From NCBI RefSeq assembly GCF_024734895.1, contig NZ_CP091430.1, positions 6,528,501-6,592,500 of the forward strand: DNA of 64,000 nt. Direction: 5' to 3'. Below, piece after piece: positions 50,262-59,631 of the stretch (positions within the stretch are counted from its first letter, which is position 1; the number at the start of each line of letters is the position of its first letter). Source of the stretch: Paenibacillus spongiae (GTDB lineage Bacteria; Bacillota; Bacilli; Paenibacillales; Paenibacillaceae). The translations under genes were made by a program, and so were the position numbers. The notes under the pieces are model-generated. The model was not told the DNA's origin. It saw only the letters and a list, made by a program, of their open reading frames with translations, and ran no database searches.

Positions 50262-51650
50262 TTATAGGCGAGCTCGAGTGTCCGCATCCTCCGCTCCTGC
50301 CCCGGCAATGCGAATCCGGGTGCCGGCGGGAACGGCGTTGGCCGGCCGGTTTTTAAACAACCACTTGTCGGGCGTGTCCGTGATGCCTGTGCCGATCTCC
50401 AGCTCGAACGGCTCCGCAGGCAGCTTCTCCGCCCGCAGCGCAACCCGGTTTCCATCCACGGCAACCGACGTCCAGCCGCCGGATTCCCGCTGTTCGTCCG
50501 CTATTATGGCATAGTGAGCTCCGTCTGACGCGGAATGTTCATCGATACGTTTGTTGAAGGATAGGATAAGTTCGTCCGGGCCATTCCGCCGCGCCCGCAG
50601 CGGGACTGGCGCCGACTCGTACATATAGCCGCCAATGTGATATTCATAGGCCGTCCAGGATGTAAAGCCGATATCGTAAGCCGCAGCTTCGAACTGTTCC
50701 AGCCACTGCCCGCCTTTGATCATCGTTTCTCCCGATCCGATGTCCGCCTGAACGCCGAGCGGAAGCTCCGGGAAAGCAGTGCGGATCGCGTCCATGAACG
50801 GGATGTACTTCCTGGTATAGTCGGGAGGCAAGTCGCCCTTGATCCAATCGGGCCAATGCGTCTGAAGCATGTGCATATCGGGGCGGACCCGGGCGATCAT
50901 GGAGGGAGCATCCATCCCCTGCTCCACGCGCAGAGCTTCCATCGAATCGGGACCGGCATCGATCGCCAGCGACCAGGTGGCGACGAGAATGTCCGGACGG
51001 GCTGCTCTGACGCCGTCTTTTGCGTTGATCATTTCGTCGATGAAGCCGTTGACCGCATCGACGCGGAATTCCGCCCATTTCATATAAGTCTCCGTGTCTG
51101 TCAAATAGTATCGGGGGGATTCGGAATCCGTAAATTCCGGCATCTCCAATCCATACTGTTTCAGAAATGCGCTCTGGGCAAGCGGGCCGACATCCCCATA
51201 GACGCCTCGTTCAATACCGCCCCATTCCGGGAAGTAAGGCTCGGCAATCTCGATCCCGTCGAAGGGGTAGCCGCTCGCCAGTTTGACCATCGCGGCTTTC
51301 TTCCACCTTGCATAACCGGGACTGAAATGGGAGAAGCGCTGAAAGCCGTCATTCGTTTCTTTCAGCAGACCCATCTGCCAGGACGGCCACTCATCGGGAT
51401 AATCCGCGGTCGAGAAGGTTCCGTTGCCGATAACCATCGCCCAAACGCCAATCCCTCTGCCGTGAAAAGCATCGATCAGCGCTTTATCGACGACATTCTC
51501 GTTTACCACAAAGTAATGGACGCTCCGGTAGCCGGCCAGCTCGATCTCTTCCGCGATGCTGTCGGCAGACCGGTTCCGGTAATACGGAAACAGGGGATCG
51601 ATCTGGATGCTCGGCCCCTTCAGCATCCCTTCCCTTGTCCTCTGCTGCAT
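50262..51650 (-). CDS. TIM-barrel-like protein, putative glycoside hydrolase
   Basis: A 462-residue protein without signal peptide. Motifs recall (beta/alpha)8 glycosidases: SIAEEIELAGYRSVHYFVVN, IDAFHGRGIGVWAMVIGNG, FDGIEIAEPYFPEWGG and ILVATWSLAIDAGPD. A Trp/Tyr-rich strand (GFTSWTAYEYHIGGYMYES) closes the barrel. A C-terminal ~100-residue beta domain follows (DELILSFNKRIDEHSA; PFELEIGTGIT). Candidate acids are in EIAEPYF and DAGPD. I cannot assign a GH family. ATGs at 51650 and 51626 are both possible. Confidence 0.65.
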   Translation of the reverse strand: MQQRTREGMLKGPSIQIDPLFPYYRNRSADSIAEEIELAGYRSVHYFVVNENVVDKALIDAFHGRGIGVWAMVIGNGTFSTADYPDEWPSWQMGLLKETNDGFQRFSHFSPGYARWKKAAMVKLASGYPFDGIEIAEPYFPEWGGIERGVYGDVGPLAQSAFLKQYGLEMPEFTDSESPRYYLTDTETYMKWAEFRVDAVNGFIDEMINAKDGVRAARPDILVATWSLAIDAGPDSMEALRVEQGMDAPSMIARVRPDMHMLQTHWPDWIKGDLPPDYTRKYIPFMDAIRTAFPELPLGVQADIGSGETMIKGGQWLEQFEAAAYDIGFTSWTAYEYHIGGYMYESAPVPLRARRNGPDELILSFNKRIDEHSASDGAHYAIIADEQRESGGWTSVAVDGNRVALRAEKLPAEPFELEIGTGITDTPDKWLFKNRPANAVPAGTRIRIAGAGAEDADTRARL

Positions 51651-51956
51651 GCTCTTTATTGCACTCGCCTCCTATGACGCTTGCTCCTATTTATTTGTCA
51701 GCGCTGGGAATCTCCTTCACTAGATCTGGTGAACGATCACCGAGCGCGAAGGACATCCCATTAACATGAAAATAGCACTTTTCATGGCAGTGTTCTATAC
51801 ATTTGTTCAAAAACGGCTCAAAAAATGGAGGAAAAATTTCTTTTTTGTTCAGAAAGAGAAGGTTCTCGCCATCCTAGGCGGCGGAGTTGCTTTCTCCCTG
51901 AGACCTTCTCTTCGCGCAAAATATAAGAAAACCGCCTACACCGGTACTTATAGAAT
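51651..51956. other. 306-nt stretch with hairpins only
   Basis: Contains GGTGA-ACGA-TCACC near 51729, AT-rich sequence at 51770-51850, and AGAGAAGG / CCTTCTCT (51855-51911). No gene seen. The longer open frames here are shadows without ribosome binding sites. Confidence 0.4.
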
Positions 51957-51993
51957 AAAGACCCTTCATCCCATGATGAGAGAAAGGGTCTTT
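51957..51993 (-). terminator. Terminator of the PAP2 gene
   Basis: AAAGACCC / GGGTCTTT with an extended loop; on the minus strand the stem ends in TTT then ATTCT. It lies 44 nt after the stop. Confidence 0.65.
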
Positions 51994-52036
51994 GACTTTA
52001 TGCGCAGCACATTTTGCCCTGCGTCTACACGAACGC

Positions 52037-52651
52037 CTAATACTTTACGCCGCCGTAACGACGGAACAGCTTCACGCATACCGCGATCCAGCAAGCGCTG
52101 GCCCAATAGCCGCCGAGAAGATCGGATGGATAATGAACGCCCAGATAGACGCGGCTTAATCCGATTGTCAGGATGAAACAGGCGGCGATGATGACAAGCC
52201 CGACCCGCCATCCCCGCGATGGCATATGCCGCCACAGCAGATAAGTCAGAATGCCGTAGAAGGTGAAGGCCGCCATCGAATGTCCGCTCGGAAAGCTGTA
52301 ACCCGTCTCTTCAATGATACGGTGAATATCCGGACGGGCGCGATGGTACAGGAGCTTCAGCAGCTCATTAAGCAAAGCCGAGCCAACCATGGCGCCAATC
52401 AGCAGCACGAGCTCCTTGCGATGCTTCAGCACCACGAAGAGAACGACGGCGGTCAGAAGCACGAGCGGAATGACGACGGACGATGAGCCCAGTTTGGTCA
52501 CAGCTTTCATTACGCGGGTCAGCGCCGGATTCTCCCAGCCTTGAACGGTGCGGATAATCGCCAGGTCGAAGCTCATCAGCTTATCCCGGGTAACCAGCAT
52601 CGCTAGGCCTTGAAACCCCGCAATGGCCAGCAATATATAGATGAACCACAT
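52037..52651 (-). CDS. PAP2-family membrane phosphatase
   Basis: A 204-residue protein with five to six membrane segments. The three PAP2 signature parts are present: KLLYHRARPD (K-x6-RP), SFPSGHSMAAF (PSGH), and SRVYLGVHYPSDLLGG (SR-x5-H-x3-D). Such enzymes dephosphorylate undecaprenyl pyrophosphate, phosphatidylglycerophosphate or phosphatidate on the outer face of the membrane. B. subtilis BcrC/YodM are of this type. The ATG has GAGGGG upstream. Monocistronic. Confidence 0.94.
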   Translation of the reverse strand: MWFIYILLAIAGFQGLAMLVTRDKLMSFDLAIIRTVQGWENPALTRVMKAVTKLGSSSVVIPLVLLTAVVLFVVLKHRKELVLLIGAMVGSALLNELLKLLYHRARPDIHRIIEETGYSFPSGHSMAAFTFYGILTYLLWRHMPSRGWRVGLVIIAACFILTIGLSRVYLGVHYPSDLLGGYWASACWIAVCVKLFRRYGGVKY

Positions 52652-52907
52652 TTCGTTTAACCCCTCGCTATCGCCAGTTTCATTTTCACATTATACGTCA
52701 TCAACTCCGCCATACAAAATAAGATTCAGTCCGCGGCACAGCGCGCAGTGTCGGAAGAACGCTCCCCCTCTGCATGCGGCGAGTCTTGTCCCAGACTATT
52801 GCTTGTAAGCCAGGATTAATCCCGCCTGTGTTAGCACGGGCTCCGGCATTTGACCGTATCGCGTTCCAAATCGCAATCATATAAAGGAAGAGAAGGAGGT
52901 GGACAAA

Positions 52908-53822
52908 TTGCAAGCAAAACGTACAAGCAATATAAAAGGCATCGATGTAAGCCGGTGGCAGGGCGACATCGACTGGACCAAGGTGAAGGCGGATCAGATC
53001 CGCTTCGCATGGATCAAAGCTACAGAGGGTACAAGCATTGTCGATCACCGCTTTGAAACCAATGCGGTTGAGGCTGTGGACGCGGGCTTGATAACAGGCT
53101 TCTACCATTACGCGCACCCGGAGTTAAATACGCCGATTGCAGAAGCGGCTCACTTCGCAGAGACGGTCAATCGCTTTGAAGTGAACCTTCCCCATGTACT
53201 TGACATCGAGGGAGAAGCAGCGACGCTCGGACCGGCAGCCGTGACCGCTTGGGCTGCGGAATGGCTGGAAGAGGTGCGGCTGCGGACCGGACATCCGGTC
53301 ATGATCTACACGGGCGCTTACTTCGCCAAGACGTATCTGGGCAAGCGATTAGCGGGTTACCCGCTGTGGGTTGCGAATTATGGCGTAAATATACCGATGG
53401 GCAACAGCACGTGGAGCTCATGGTCATCATTTCAATATTCAGACAGCGGCAAGGTCGACGGCATCTGCGGAAACGTGGATCTTAATGTGATGGAGCAATC
53501 ATTCTACGCGAAATACAGCATCGTTCTGCAGTCCGGAGAGCCGGCGGATTCGATCAAGGTTATTCTTAATCACGATAAAACCGTTTACGGCCGAAGCATT
53601 AATGGACATGTATACGTTCCGATGCGAAAGCTGGGAAATATAATCGGCATCCATGTAGCGTGGGATAATATGAGGAAAGCGCCGCTGTGGGATGGTAAGT
53701 TTGTCGATGAATATTTCATGCTCGACCATACCGTCTATATTTCGGCCCGGTCAGCCGCCGCACTGCTGGGCGGTACCGCGTCTTGGAACGCAGGTTTCCG
53801 GGAAGTTTCTGTCCGGTACTAG
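52908..53822 (+). CDS. GH25 lysozyme with C-terminal stalk-like domain, no signal peptide
   Basis: About 304 residues. The GH25 muramidase domain (about 8-195) begins IKGIDVSRWQGDIDWTKVK and contains GFYHYAHPE and LPHVLDIEG with the catalytic Asp and Glu, then VMIYTGAYFAKTYLG. The C-terminal ~95 residues (YGRSINGHVYVPMRKLGNII, ending TASWNAGFREVSVRY) resemble the CuAO-N/stalk domain. The TTG at 52908 is eight bases after GGAGG; GTG at 52899 overlaps that SD. With no signal peptide it may be an endolysin, spore-associated enzyme or leaderless export product. Confidence 0.9.
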   Translation: MQAKRTSNIKGIDVSRWQGDIDWTKVKADQIRFAWIKATEGTSIVDHRFETNAVEAVDAGLITGFYHYAHPELNTPIAEAAHFAETVNRFEVNLPHVLDIEGEAATLGPAAVTAWAAEWLEEVRLRTGHPVMIYTGAYFAKTYLGKRLAGYPLWVANYGVNIPMGNSTWSSWSSFQYSDSGKVDGICGNVDLNVMEQSFYAKYSIVLQSGEPADSIKVILNHDKTVYGRSINGHVYVPMRKLGNIIGIHVAWDNMRKAPLWDGKFVDEYFMLDHTVYISARSAAALLGGTASWNAGFREVSVRY

Positions 53823-53933
53823 ACCACCATTCACACGCAGCAGAAGGAAACTCCGGACGTTCATCTTTGGCGGCGGGACAAGTTCCTTCCCACAGTAGAA
53901 TGAGCATGGCCAATTTCCTCTATAGTAGACAAA

Positions 53934-53973
53934 AGACCGGTTCATCAAGCGGCTTCGCTTGATGAACCGGTCT
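53934..53973. terminator. Bidirectional terminator, 18-bp stem
   Basis: AGACCGGTTCATCAAGCG / CGCTTGATGAACCGGTCT with loop GCTT, between convergent genes. Short T-runs flank both sides (CTCTTTGC on the plus strand, TTTTG on the minus). Confidence 0.88.
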
Positions 53974-53993
53974 CTTTGCGTTCGGCTAGAGCG

Positions 53994-54260
53994 TTAAGCT
54001 TGTTCCCCGAGCTTGGACAGAAACTCGCTTTCCAGCTGAGGAAGATGTTTGTCCATGCACTTGCAATAGTAGTCTTTACGGCACATCGGGCAGGGAATGT
54101 TCAGCAGCCGGTTCGCGCTGTTCAGCGTCCAATCCGGATTTTTGCTGAGGAAAAGACGATATTTGGACTTATCCGCCAGCGTGACGACATACTGGTACAG
54201 CTTCGTCTTTTCATTCGAATCCGAAACTTGTATGTCCGTTATTTTCGGGTTAAATGCCAT
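53994..54260 (-). CDS. Small protein with Cys cluster, unknown function
   Basis: An 88-residue protein. The N-terminal ~45 residues form a beta-like pattern (ITDIQVSD, KLYQYVVTLADKSKYRLFLS). The C-terminus has CPMCRKDYYCKC, a cluster of four Cys (C-x2-C-x5-C-x-C) that could bind zinc. Conserved-looking hypothetical in this group. The ATG has only a weak SD. It is followed by a shared terminator. Confidence 0.7.
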   Translation of the reverse strand: MAFNPKITDIQVSDSNEKTKLYQYVVTLADKSKYRLFLSKNPDWTLNSANRLLNIPCPMCRKDYYCKCMDKHLPQLESEFLSKLGEQA

Positions 54261-54455
54261 TGTTCAAACCGCCTATTTAAGATTTTGTACCGCTCTCGAA
54301 TGCGGTACAAGCCGATTCTTCTCATACAAGAAGAAGGGAATGTAGAAATAGAATATCGTTTATGGTATTGCGTTGTCAATGTTGCGGCATGTTCGGCCGG
54401 GGTATATAGAAAAAAAAACGCATTTCGCCCGATTTTGATAAGAATTATATGTCAG

Positions 54456-54482
54456 TTGATGTCATGTATGCGTGTTTATAAT
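54456..54482 (+). promoter_or_regulatory. Candidate promoter of the SDR gene
   Basis: TTGATG (54456-54461), a 15-nt spacer and TATAAT (54477-54482). The spacer is short, but the -10 is perfect and lies 46 nt before the GTG start. Confidence 0.45.
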
Positions 54483-54527
54483 GATGGGGAATGAGCACAC
54501 AATACGAGAATAAAGGAGCGATATGCC

Positions 54528-55397
54528 GTGAAACCATTGGAAGGTAAAATAGCCGTCGTTGCCGGAGCGACGCGAGGGGCAGGACGGGGCATTGCGGTCA
54601 TGCTGGGCGAGGCCGGAGCGACCGTCTACGTCACAGGCAGGAGCGTGCGCGGCCGGCCATCGGATATGGGCAGAACCGAGACAATCGAGGAAACCGCCGA
54701 GCTCGTAACCGCAAACGGCGGACGGGGCATTCCCGTTCGCGTGGATTATAGCGTGGAAGCGGACGTACAGGCACTGGCCAAGCTTCTAATTGAAGAACAC
54801 AGCGGCCAGCTGGACCTGCTCGTCAATGACGTATGGGGCGGCGATTCGCTTACCGAGTGGGGCAAACCGTTCTGGGAGAACTCGCTGCAGGATGGAATCC
54901 TGATGCAGCAGCGCGCCGTCCATACCCATCTGGTCGCCAGCCACTACTTATTACCGTTAATGGTCGCCCGCAAGCATGGACTCGTGATCGAGATCACCGA
55001 TGGCAGCAACTACAACTACCGGGGCAATTTATACTATAGCCTTGCCAAAATCTCGACCATTCATCTCGCCCAGGGGATGGCAGAGGAGCTGCGCCCTCAT
55101 CATGTCGCTGCCGTTGCGCTCAGTCCGGGCTTCCTCCGGTCGGAGGCGATGCTCGATCACTTCGGCGTCACGGAAGCGAACTGGCGGGATGCGGCGCAGA
55201 AGGATATTCATTTTCTTCAATCCGAGACCCCGGCTTATATCGGCCGGGCCGCAGCGGCACTGGCTGCCGATCCGGACATACTCGCGAAGAGCGGACGTGC
55301 GCTCACGACATGGGGATTGTCGGAGGAATACCCGTTCACCGACGCGGACGGACGACGCCCTCACTGGGGCAAATATGCCGCGGAGCAAGGCTTCTAG
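54528..55397 (+). CDS. Short-chain dehydrogenase/reductase
   Basis: A 289-residue SDR. The cofactor motif is GATRGAGRGIAVML (TGxxxGxG type), NAG-equivalent LVNDVWGGD, and catalytic Ser in EITDGSN with Tyr/Lys in YYSLAK. The ~45-residue tail (TTWGLSEEYPFTDADGRRPH) is typical of a bacterial SDR subgroup related to human DHRS1. The GTG start has AAAGGAG. Substrate unknown. It is followed after 180 nt by the MBL protein, transcribed in the same direction. Confidence 0.92.
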   Translation: MKPLEGKIAVVAGATRGAGRGIAVMLGEAGATVYVTGRSVRGRPSDMGRTETIEETAELVTANGGRGIPVRVDYSVEADVQALAKLLIEEHSGQLDLLVNDVWGGDSLTEWGKPFWENSLQDGILMQQRAVHTHLVASHYLLPLMVARKHGLVIEITDGSNYNYRGNLYYSLAKISTIHLAQGMAEELRPHHVAAVALSPGFLRSEAMLDHFGVTEANWRDAAQKDIHFLQSETPAYIGRAAAALAADPDILAKSGRALTTWGLSEEYPFTDADGRRPHWGKYAAEQGF

Positions 55398-55576
55398 CAC
55401 AGCTTATAAGATGAAACCGCTGATGCCGTCCTTGGCGAAGAAGCAAGTTTCTTCCATCGATCGGCAAATCGGGCTCGCTTGGATTAATATGTCCGATAAG
55501 GGAAGGAATTCCGCACCGGCATATGGAATTTACTCCGTATGAACCAAACTTTCCTATATTATAGGGGGCATCTGCC

Positions 55577-57379
55577 ATGCTGCAGCTTTCCGAACATTTA
55601 TATCAGTACGAGGACACTTGCCATGTATACGTGATCAGAAACGGCAGCGAAGCTGTCTTGATCGATTTCGGATCCGGTGCGGTACTGGAGGAGTTACAAG
55701 CCATAGGCGTCAATAAAGTGACCGATATTCTCATGACCCATCATCATCGGGATCAAGGCCAAGGACTTCCCAAAGCGGCGGAAATCGGAGCCAATGTGTG
55801 GGTGCCGCATATTGAACAAGATTTGTTCCAGTACATCGACCGTCATTTTCAAGGCCGCGAAATCTACAATAACTACAACGTCAGACAGGACAAGTTTTCA
55901 CTGCTCGAACCGGTTCCTATCGCAGGTACGCTGAAGGATTACGCCAGCTGCACATTCGGCGGCTATACATTTCAAGTGATTCCAACTCCCGGCCACACCA
56001 CCGGATCCATTACATTGGCTGTTACGCTGGACGACAGAGTGCTGGCCTTCACCGGCGATTTGATCGCCGCGCCGGGCAAGGTGTGGTCAATGTCGGCGAC
56101 CCAGTGGTCTTACAACGGCTGCGAAGGTGTCATTCATTCGATTCTTTCCTTGCAGCGCTTGCGCGGCAGCAACCTGGACGTACTCCTTCCTTCGCACGGC
56201 GAAGTCATGGAACAGCCGGCGGATGCCATCGATCCGCTGGTAGACAACCTTGAGCAGCTCCTAGAGCTAAGGAATCAACACGGGCAGCTGAATTGGATCA
56301 GAGAACCGGACTTTGTTGAAGTCACGCCCCATCTGCTGTGGAATGCCCGCAGCTTCGCCAATTCCTATGTGCTGCTGTCCGAGAGCGGCAAAGCGCTTCT
56401 CATCGATTACGGATATCCGAATTTGAATGCAATCAGCAATGCGGGTACGGATCGGTCGTCGCGGCGTCCGTCGCTTCAGCCGATTGAAGCGTTGAAGAAG
56501 AAATATGGCATCTCCAAAATCGATGTCGTTATTCCGACCCATTATCATGATGATCATATTGCCGGCTTTAATCTGCTGCGAGACGTTGAAGGTGCGGAAA
56601 CTTGGGTGCCGGAGCATTTTGCAGACCTGTTCGAACGGCCTTCGCATTACAACGTGCCTTGTATCTGGTACGATCCGATCCCGGTCGACCGTCGGCTCCC
56701 TTCCGGTGAAACGATCGTGTGGGAAGAATATGAGATCCGCATTTTTGAACAGCCGGGGCATGCGCTCTACGCGGTGGCGATTGCATTCGAAACGGATGGA
56801 AAACGTGTGCTGGCCGTCGGGGATCAGCAGGATAATCAGGGAGACTTGAACAATTACGTGTACATGAACAAATTCCGTTCCCATGATTATGAACTTAGCG
56901 CGAATCTGTACCGAAAGCTGCGTCCGGATTTGATTCTGTCCGGTCATTGGGATCCGCTCTGGGTGGACGAAGCCTACTTGGCGAAGCTGAGCCGAAGCGG
57001 AGAACGGTTAAAGACGCTGCATGACGCGCTGCTTCCGATTCAACACGTCGATATGGGCGCGGAGGGCTTCTGTGCATGGATCAAACCGTATCAGCTGCAT
57101 GTCAAGAGCGGGGATGCGGTTGAAATCGAAGTGGATCTGTTAAATCCGCTTCCTCGGCGGGAAACGGTCACCGCACAGCTGATCCTTCCGTCAGGATGGG
57201 AAGCGATGACGAAGGAAGCAGCCCTGGAGCTCGATCCGCAAGCGGTCGGTACCTTGCGATTCCTGTTCACCGCACCTATGGGCATTTCGGCGCAGCGGGC
57301 CCGGATCGCGGTTGATGTTACAGCAGGAAGGAAAAAATTCGGTCAGCAAGCCGAAGCGCTTGTGACCGTAGAGAACTAA
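55577..57379 (+). CDS. Tandem double-MBL-fold hydrolase with C-terminal beta-sandwich
   Basis: A 600-residue protein. The first metallo-beta-lactamase domain (about 10-220) has MTHHHRDQ (H55-x-H57-x-D59-Q60, where family consensus has a His in place of Gln), IPTPGHTTGS, FTGD and LPSHGE. The second (about 235-490) has IPTHYHDDHIAG with the full motif, PGHALYAVA, AVGDQQDNQG and LSGHWDP. Residues ~510-600 form an NEW3-like beta-sandwich (VEIEVDLLNPLPRRETVTAQ). No signal peptide. The fused duplicate and partial motif loss in domain 1 suggest unequal roles. Substrate unknown. Confidence 0.88.
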   Translation: MLQLSEHLYQYEDTCHVYVIRNGSEAVLIDFGSGAVLEELQAIGVNKVTDILMTHHHRDQGQGLPKAAEIGANVWVPHIEQDLFQYIDRHFQGREIYNNYNVRQDKFSLLEPVPIAGTLKDYASCTFGGYTFQVIPTPGHTTGSITLAVTLDDRVLAFTGDLIAAPGKVWSMSATQWSYNGCEGVIHSILSLQRLRGSNLDVLLPSHGEVMEQPADAIDPLVDNLEQLLELRNQHGQLNWIREPDFVEVTPHLLWNARSFANSYVLLSESGKALLIDYGYPNLNAISNAGTDRSSRRPSLQPIEALKKKYGISKIDVVIPTHYHDDHIAGFNLLRDVEGAETWVPEHFADLFERPSHYNVPCIWYDPIPVDRRLPSGETIVWEEYEIRIFEQPGHALYAVAIAFETDGKRVLAVGDQQDNQGDLNNYVYMNKFRSHDYELSANLYRKLRPDLILSGHWDPLWVDEAYLAKLSRSGERLKTLHDALLPIQHVDMGAEGFCAWIKPYQLHVKSGDAVEIEVDLLNPLPRRETVTAQLILPSGWEAMTKEAALELDPQAVGTLRFLFTAPMGISAQRARIAVDVTAGRKKFGQQAEALVTVEN

Positions 57380-57549
57380 CCCGTCCAGCAGCTGTATAAC
57401 AATAGAAGCCTGATGCTCGGGATACTGCGGTCCTTCAGGCTTCCTAGCGTTTATTGTTCCGAGACGTCCGGGCAAACCCGTCATGCCAGCCATGATCGTG
57501 AGTAATCCGCTCTTCCCCTTCCTTCCAGCAGACAACACATCTTCCCCTT

Positions 57550-57587
57550 AAAAAAAGCGTCCTAGCCATACATCGGCTAGGACGCTT
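57550..57587 (-). terminator. Rho-independent terminator, minus strand
   Basis: A 13-bp stem AAGCGTCCTAGCC / GGCTAGGACGCTT, followed by T-run of seven on the minus strand. It ends the YqkE-like gene and also caps the MBL gene from the other side. Confidence 0.92.
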
Positions 57588-57674
57588 AGATTTCTAATCC
57601 TTCTGCAGCTGCGCTATGTCAAGACGTTACGGCAGGTCTGCATTTCAATGAAGACAAGTCATCCATGAATTCGC

Positions 57675-57959
57675 TTATTTATGCTTGCGCCAGTCGAGCT
57701 TGCTGTTCTCCAGCAGATGTCCGAAATCATTCTCGAGCCGCTTCTGCTCTGCCAGACGCGCCTCTTCCGCCCGCTTGCGTTCTTCTTCCCTGCGCGTCGC
57801 TTCCGCCGACTTCATCTCGTCCGAAGCCGCCTTCAGCTTCTCCAGCATCTCAGGCCGGAGCAAATCCTTCAAGGTTGCCGGTTTATCCTCGGCTCTCTCG
57901 GCTGCATTCGTCCGGTCGTTCCGGCCGGAAGCCGGACCTTTTTTCTTCGCTTTCGCCAT
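57675..57959 (-). CDS. YqkE-like (DUF3886) charged coiled-coil protein
   Basis: A 94-residue protein that resembles B. subtilis YqkE (DUF3886). A basic N-terminus (MAKAKKKGPASG) leads to KPATLKDLLRPEMLEKLKAASDEMK and a long charged helix (RREEERKRAEEARLAEQKRLEND). Function is not established. The ATG has GAGGTGATC upstream. It lies 65 nt after the glpK stop on the same strand, so it could be read from glpK, but there is no known functional link. Confidence 0.88.
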   Translation of the reverse strand: MAKAKKKGPASGRNDRTNAAERAEDKPATLKDLLRPEMLEKLKAASDEMKSAEATRREEERKRAEEARLAEQKRLENDFGHLLENSKLDWRKHK

Positions 57960-58024
57960 ACGATCACCTCAGTTTTTTGCTCATTATAGCATGATTGCCG
58001 CTCAGGAGGCACATCCGCGCTTTC

Positions 58025-59497
58025 TTACAGCTGATAGCCTACCGCATCGAGCCAGCCCTTATAGATCCGCTCGCTCCAGTCTTCGCCGCGCTCCGGCACG
58101 AACACGGCATCCTTCTCCCACAAGGATCGCAGCTCCTCGGTTCCGCTCCAGAAGCCTACGCCAAGACCGGCCAAGTAAGCCGCCCCCAGCGCGGTCGTCT
58201 CCAGCGTCTTCGGCCGAATGACATAGACGCCGAGCAAGTCGGACTGGAATTGCATGAGCAGCCGGTTCGCGACAGCACCGCCGTCCACGCGCAGCTCCCG
58301 AAGCCCGATGCCCGACTCGGCGCACATCGCCTTGAGCACGTCCGCCGTCTGATAAGCAATGGCCTCCAAGGCGGCGCGCACGATATGCGCGGTTGTCGTG
58401 CCTCTGGTCAGACCCGTGATCATGCCGCGCGCATCCGGACGCCAATATGGCGTGCCAAGTCCGGTGAAGGCGGGCACGAAGTAGACGCCCTGCGTATCTT
58501 CAACCGATGCCGCCAGCGCCTCGCTCTCCGCAGCGTTCGCCAACACCCCCAACCCGTCGCGCAGCCACTGAACGACCGCCCCGGCTGTAAACACGCTGCC
58601 CTCCAAGGCGTAGGTGACCTGGTCGCCCAGCTGCCATGCAATCGTTGTCAGCAGTCCTTTATCGGAAGATACCGGACGGTCTCCAGTATTCTTCAGCAGG
58701 AAGCAGCCTGTGCCGTACGTATTCTTGGCCATCCCGCTATCGTAGCAGCCTTGCCCGAACAAGGCCGCTTGCTGATCGCCGGCCGCTCCCGCAATCGGGA
58801 TCCCTTGGTTCCCGCCAAGCAGCCGGGTATGACCATACACGCCGCTCGACGGCTTAACCTCTGGCAGCATCGCACGGGGAATTCCAAGCTTCGCGAGAAT
58901 ATCGCTGTCCCATTCCAGTGTATGAATATTGTACAGCATCGTGCGGGACGCATTCGTAACATCTGTGGCGTGCACGGCACCCTCCGTCAGCTTCCAGATC
59001 AGCCAGCTGTCGACCGTTCCGAACAGCGCCTCTCCACGCTCGGCCTTCTCGCGCAAGCCGGGAACTTCATCGAGCAGCCACTTCAGCTTCGTACCCGAGA
59101 AATACGGATCGAGCAGCAGCCCGGTCTTCGCCCGCACGTCCGCTTCCCAGCCTTCAGCCTTCAGCCGTTCGCACAGCTCGCTCGTACGGCGGCACTGCCA
59201 GACGATTGCGCGGTGAAGCGGCTCTCCCGTCGTTCGATCCCAGATGACGACGGTCTCCCGCTGGTTCGTGATGCCGATTGCAGCGAGTTGGCCCGGTTCG
59301 ATCCCCGCTGCGGCTTCTCGCATGACGAGCTGCTGCGTCTGCCAGATTTCATCCGCATCATGCTCCACCCAGCCCGCCTTCGGAAAATGCTGCGTGAACT
59401 CCCGCTGCGCCACTGCCGCCATCTTCCCGCTCCGATCAAACAGAATCGCCCGGCACGACGTCGTACCGGCGTCCAAGGCCATAATAAATTGTTCCAT
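58025..59497 (-). CDS. glpK: Glycerol kinase
   Basis: A 490-residue FGGY-family kinase converting glycerol to glycerol-3-phosphate with ATP. MALDAGTTSCRAILFDRSG is the N-terminal ATP motif; AVAQREFTQHFPKAGWVEHD, ITNQRET and WQCRRTSELCERLK are GlpK signatures. GIPIAGAAGDQQAALFGQ (the FGGY core) and FVPAFTGLGTPYWRPDARG follow. The length matches Bacillus GlpK (~495). The ATG has GGGAGAG. No glpF, glpD or glpP is next to it here, so the usual glpPFKD operon is split. Confidence 0.97.
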   Translation of the reverse strand: MEQFIMALDAGTTSCRAILFDRSGKMAAVAQREFTQHFPKAGWVEHDADEIWQTQQLVMREAAAGIEPGQLAAIGITNQRETVVIWDRTTGEPLHRAIVWQCRRTSELCERLKAEGWEADVRAKTGLLLDPYFSGTKLKWLLDEVPGLREKAERGEALFGTVDSWLIWKLTEGAVHATDVTNASRTMLYNIHTLEWDSDILAKLGIPRAMLPEVKPSSGVYGHTRLLGGNQGIPIAGAAGDQQAALFGQGCYDSGMAKNTYGTGCFLLKNTGDRPVSSDKGLLTTIAWQLGDQVTYALEGSVFTAGAVVQWLRDGLGVLANAAESEALAASVEDTQGVYFVPAFTGLGTPYWRPDARGMITGLTRGTTTAHIVRAALEAIAYQTADVLKAMCAESGIGLRELRVDGGAVANRLLMQFQSDLLGVYVIRPKTLETTALGAAYLAGLGVGFWSGTEELRSLWEKDAVFVPERGEDWSERIYKGWLDAVGYQL

Positions 59498-59603
59498 CCA
59501 AGTATCTCTCCCGTCTTAATTGATGCTTCCGAGCTCAGATTATATCACCTGCAGTTAAGTGCCCCTCCATCGGAACGGATGGATCGGACACGTCACGGAT
59601 CTT

Positions 59604-59631
59604 GTTATAATTCCATCATCGTGCGTTACAA
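59604..59631 (-). promoter_or_regulatory. Candidate glpK promoter
   Basis: On the minus strand TTGTAA (59626-59631), a 16-nt spacer and TATAAC (59604-59609), about 107 nt upstream of glpK. A leader hairpin for GlpP antitermination was looked for but is not obvious in this 100-nt leader. Confidence 0.5.

Noticed and set aside
51766..52176. 136-codon plus-strand frame
   Set aside because: It crosses hairpins and the antisense of the PAP2 gene, with low-complexity Lys/Phe content; no SD.
59498..59603. GlpP-type antiterminator in the glpK leader
   Set aside because: No clear terminator/antiterminator pair could be drawn between the candidate promoter and the glpK start.
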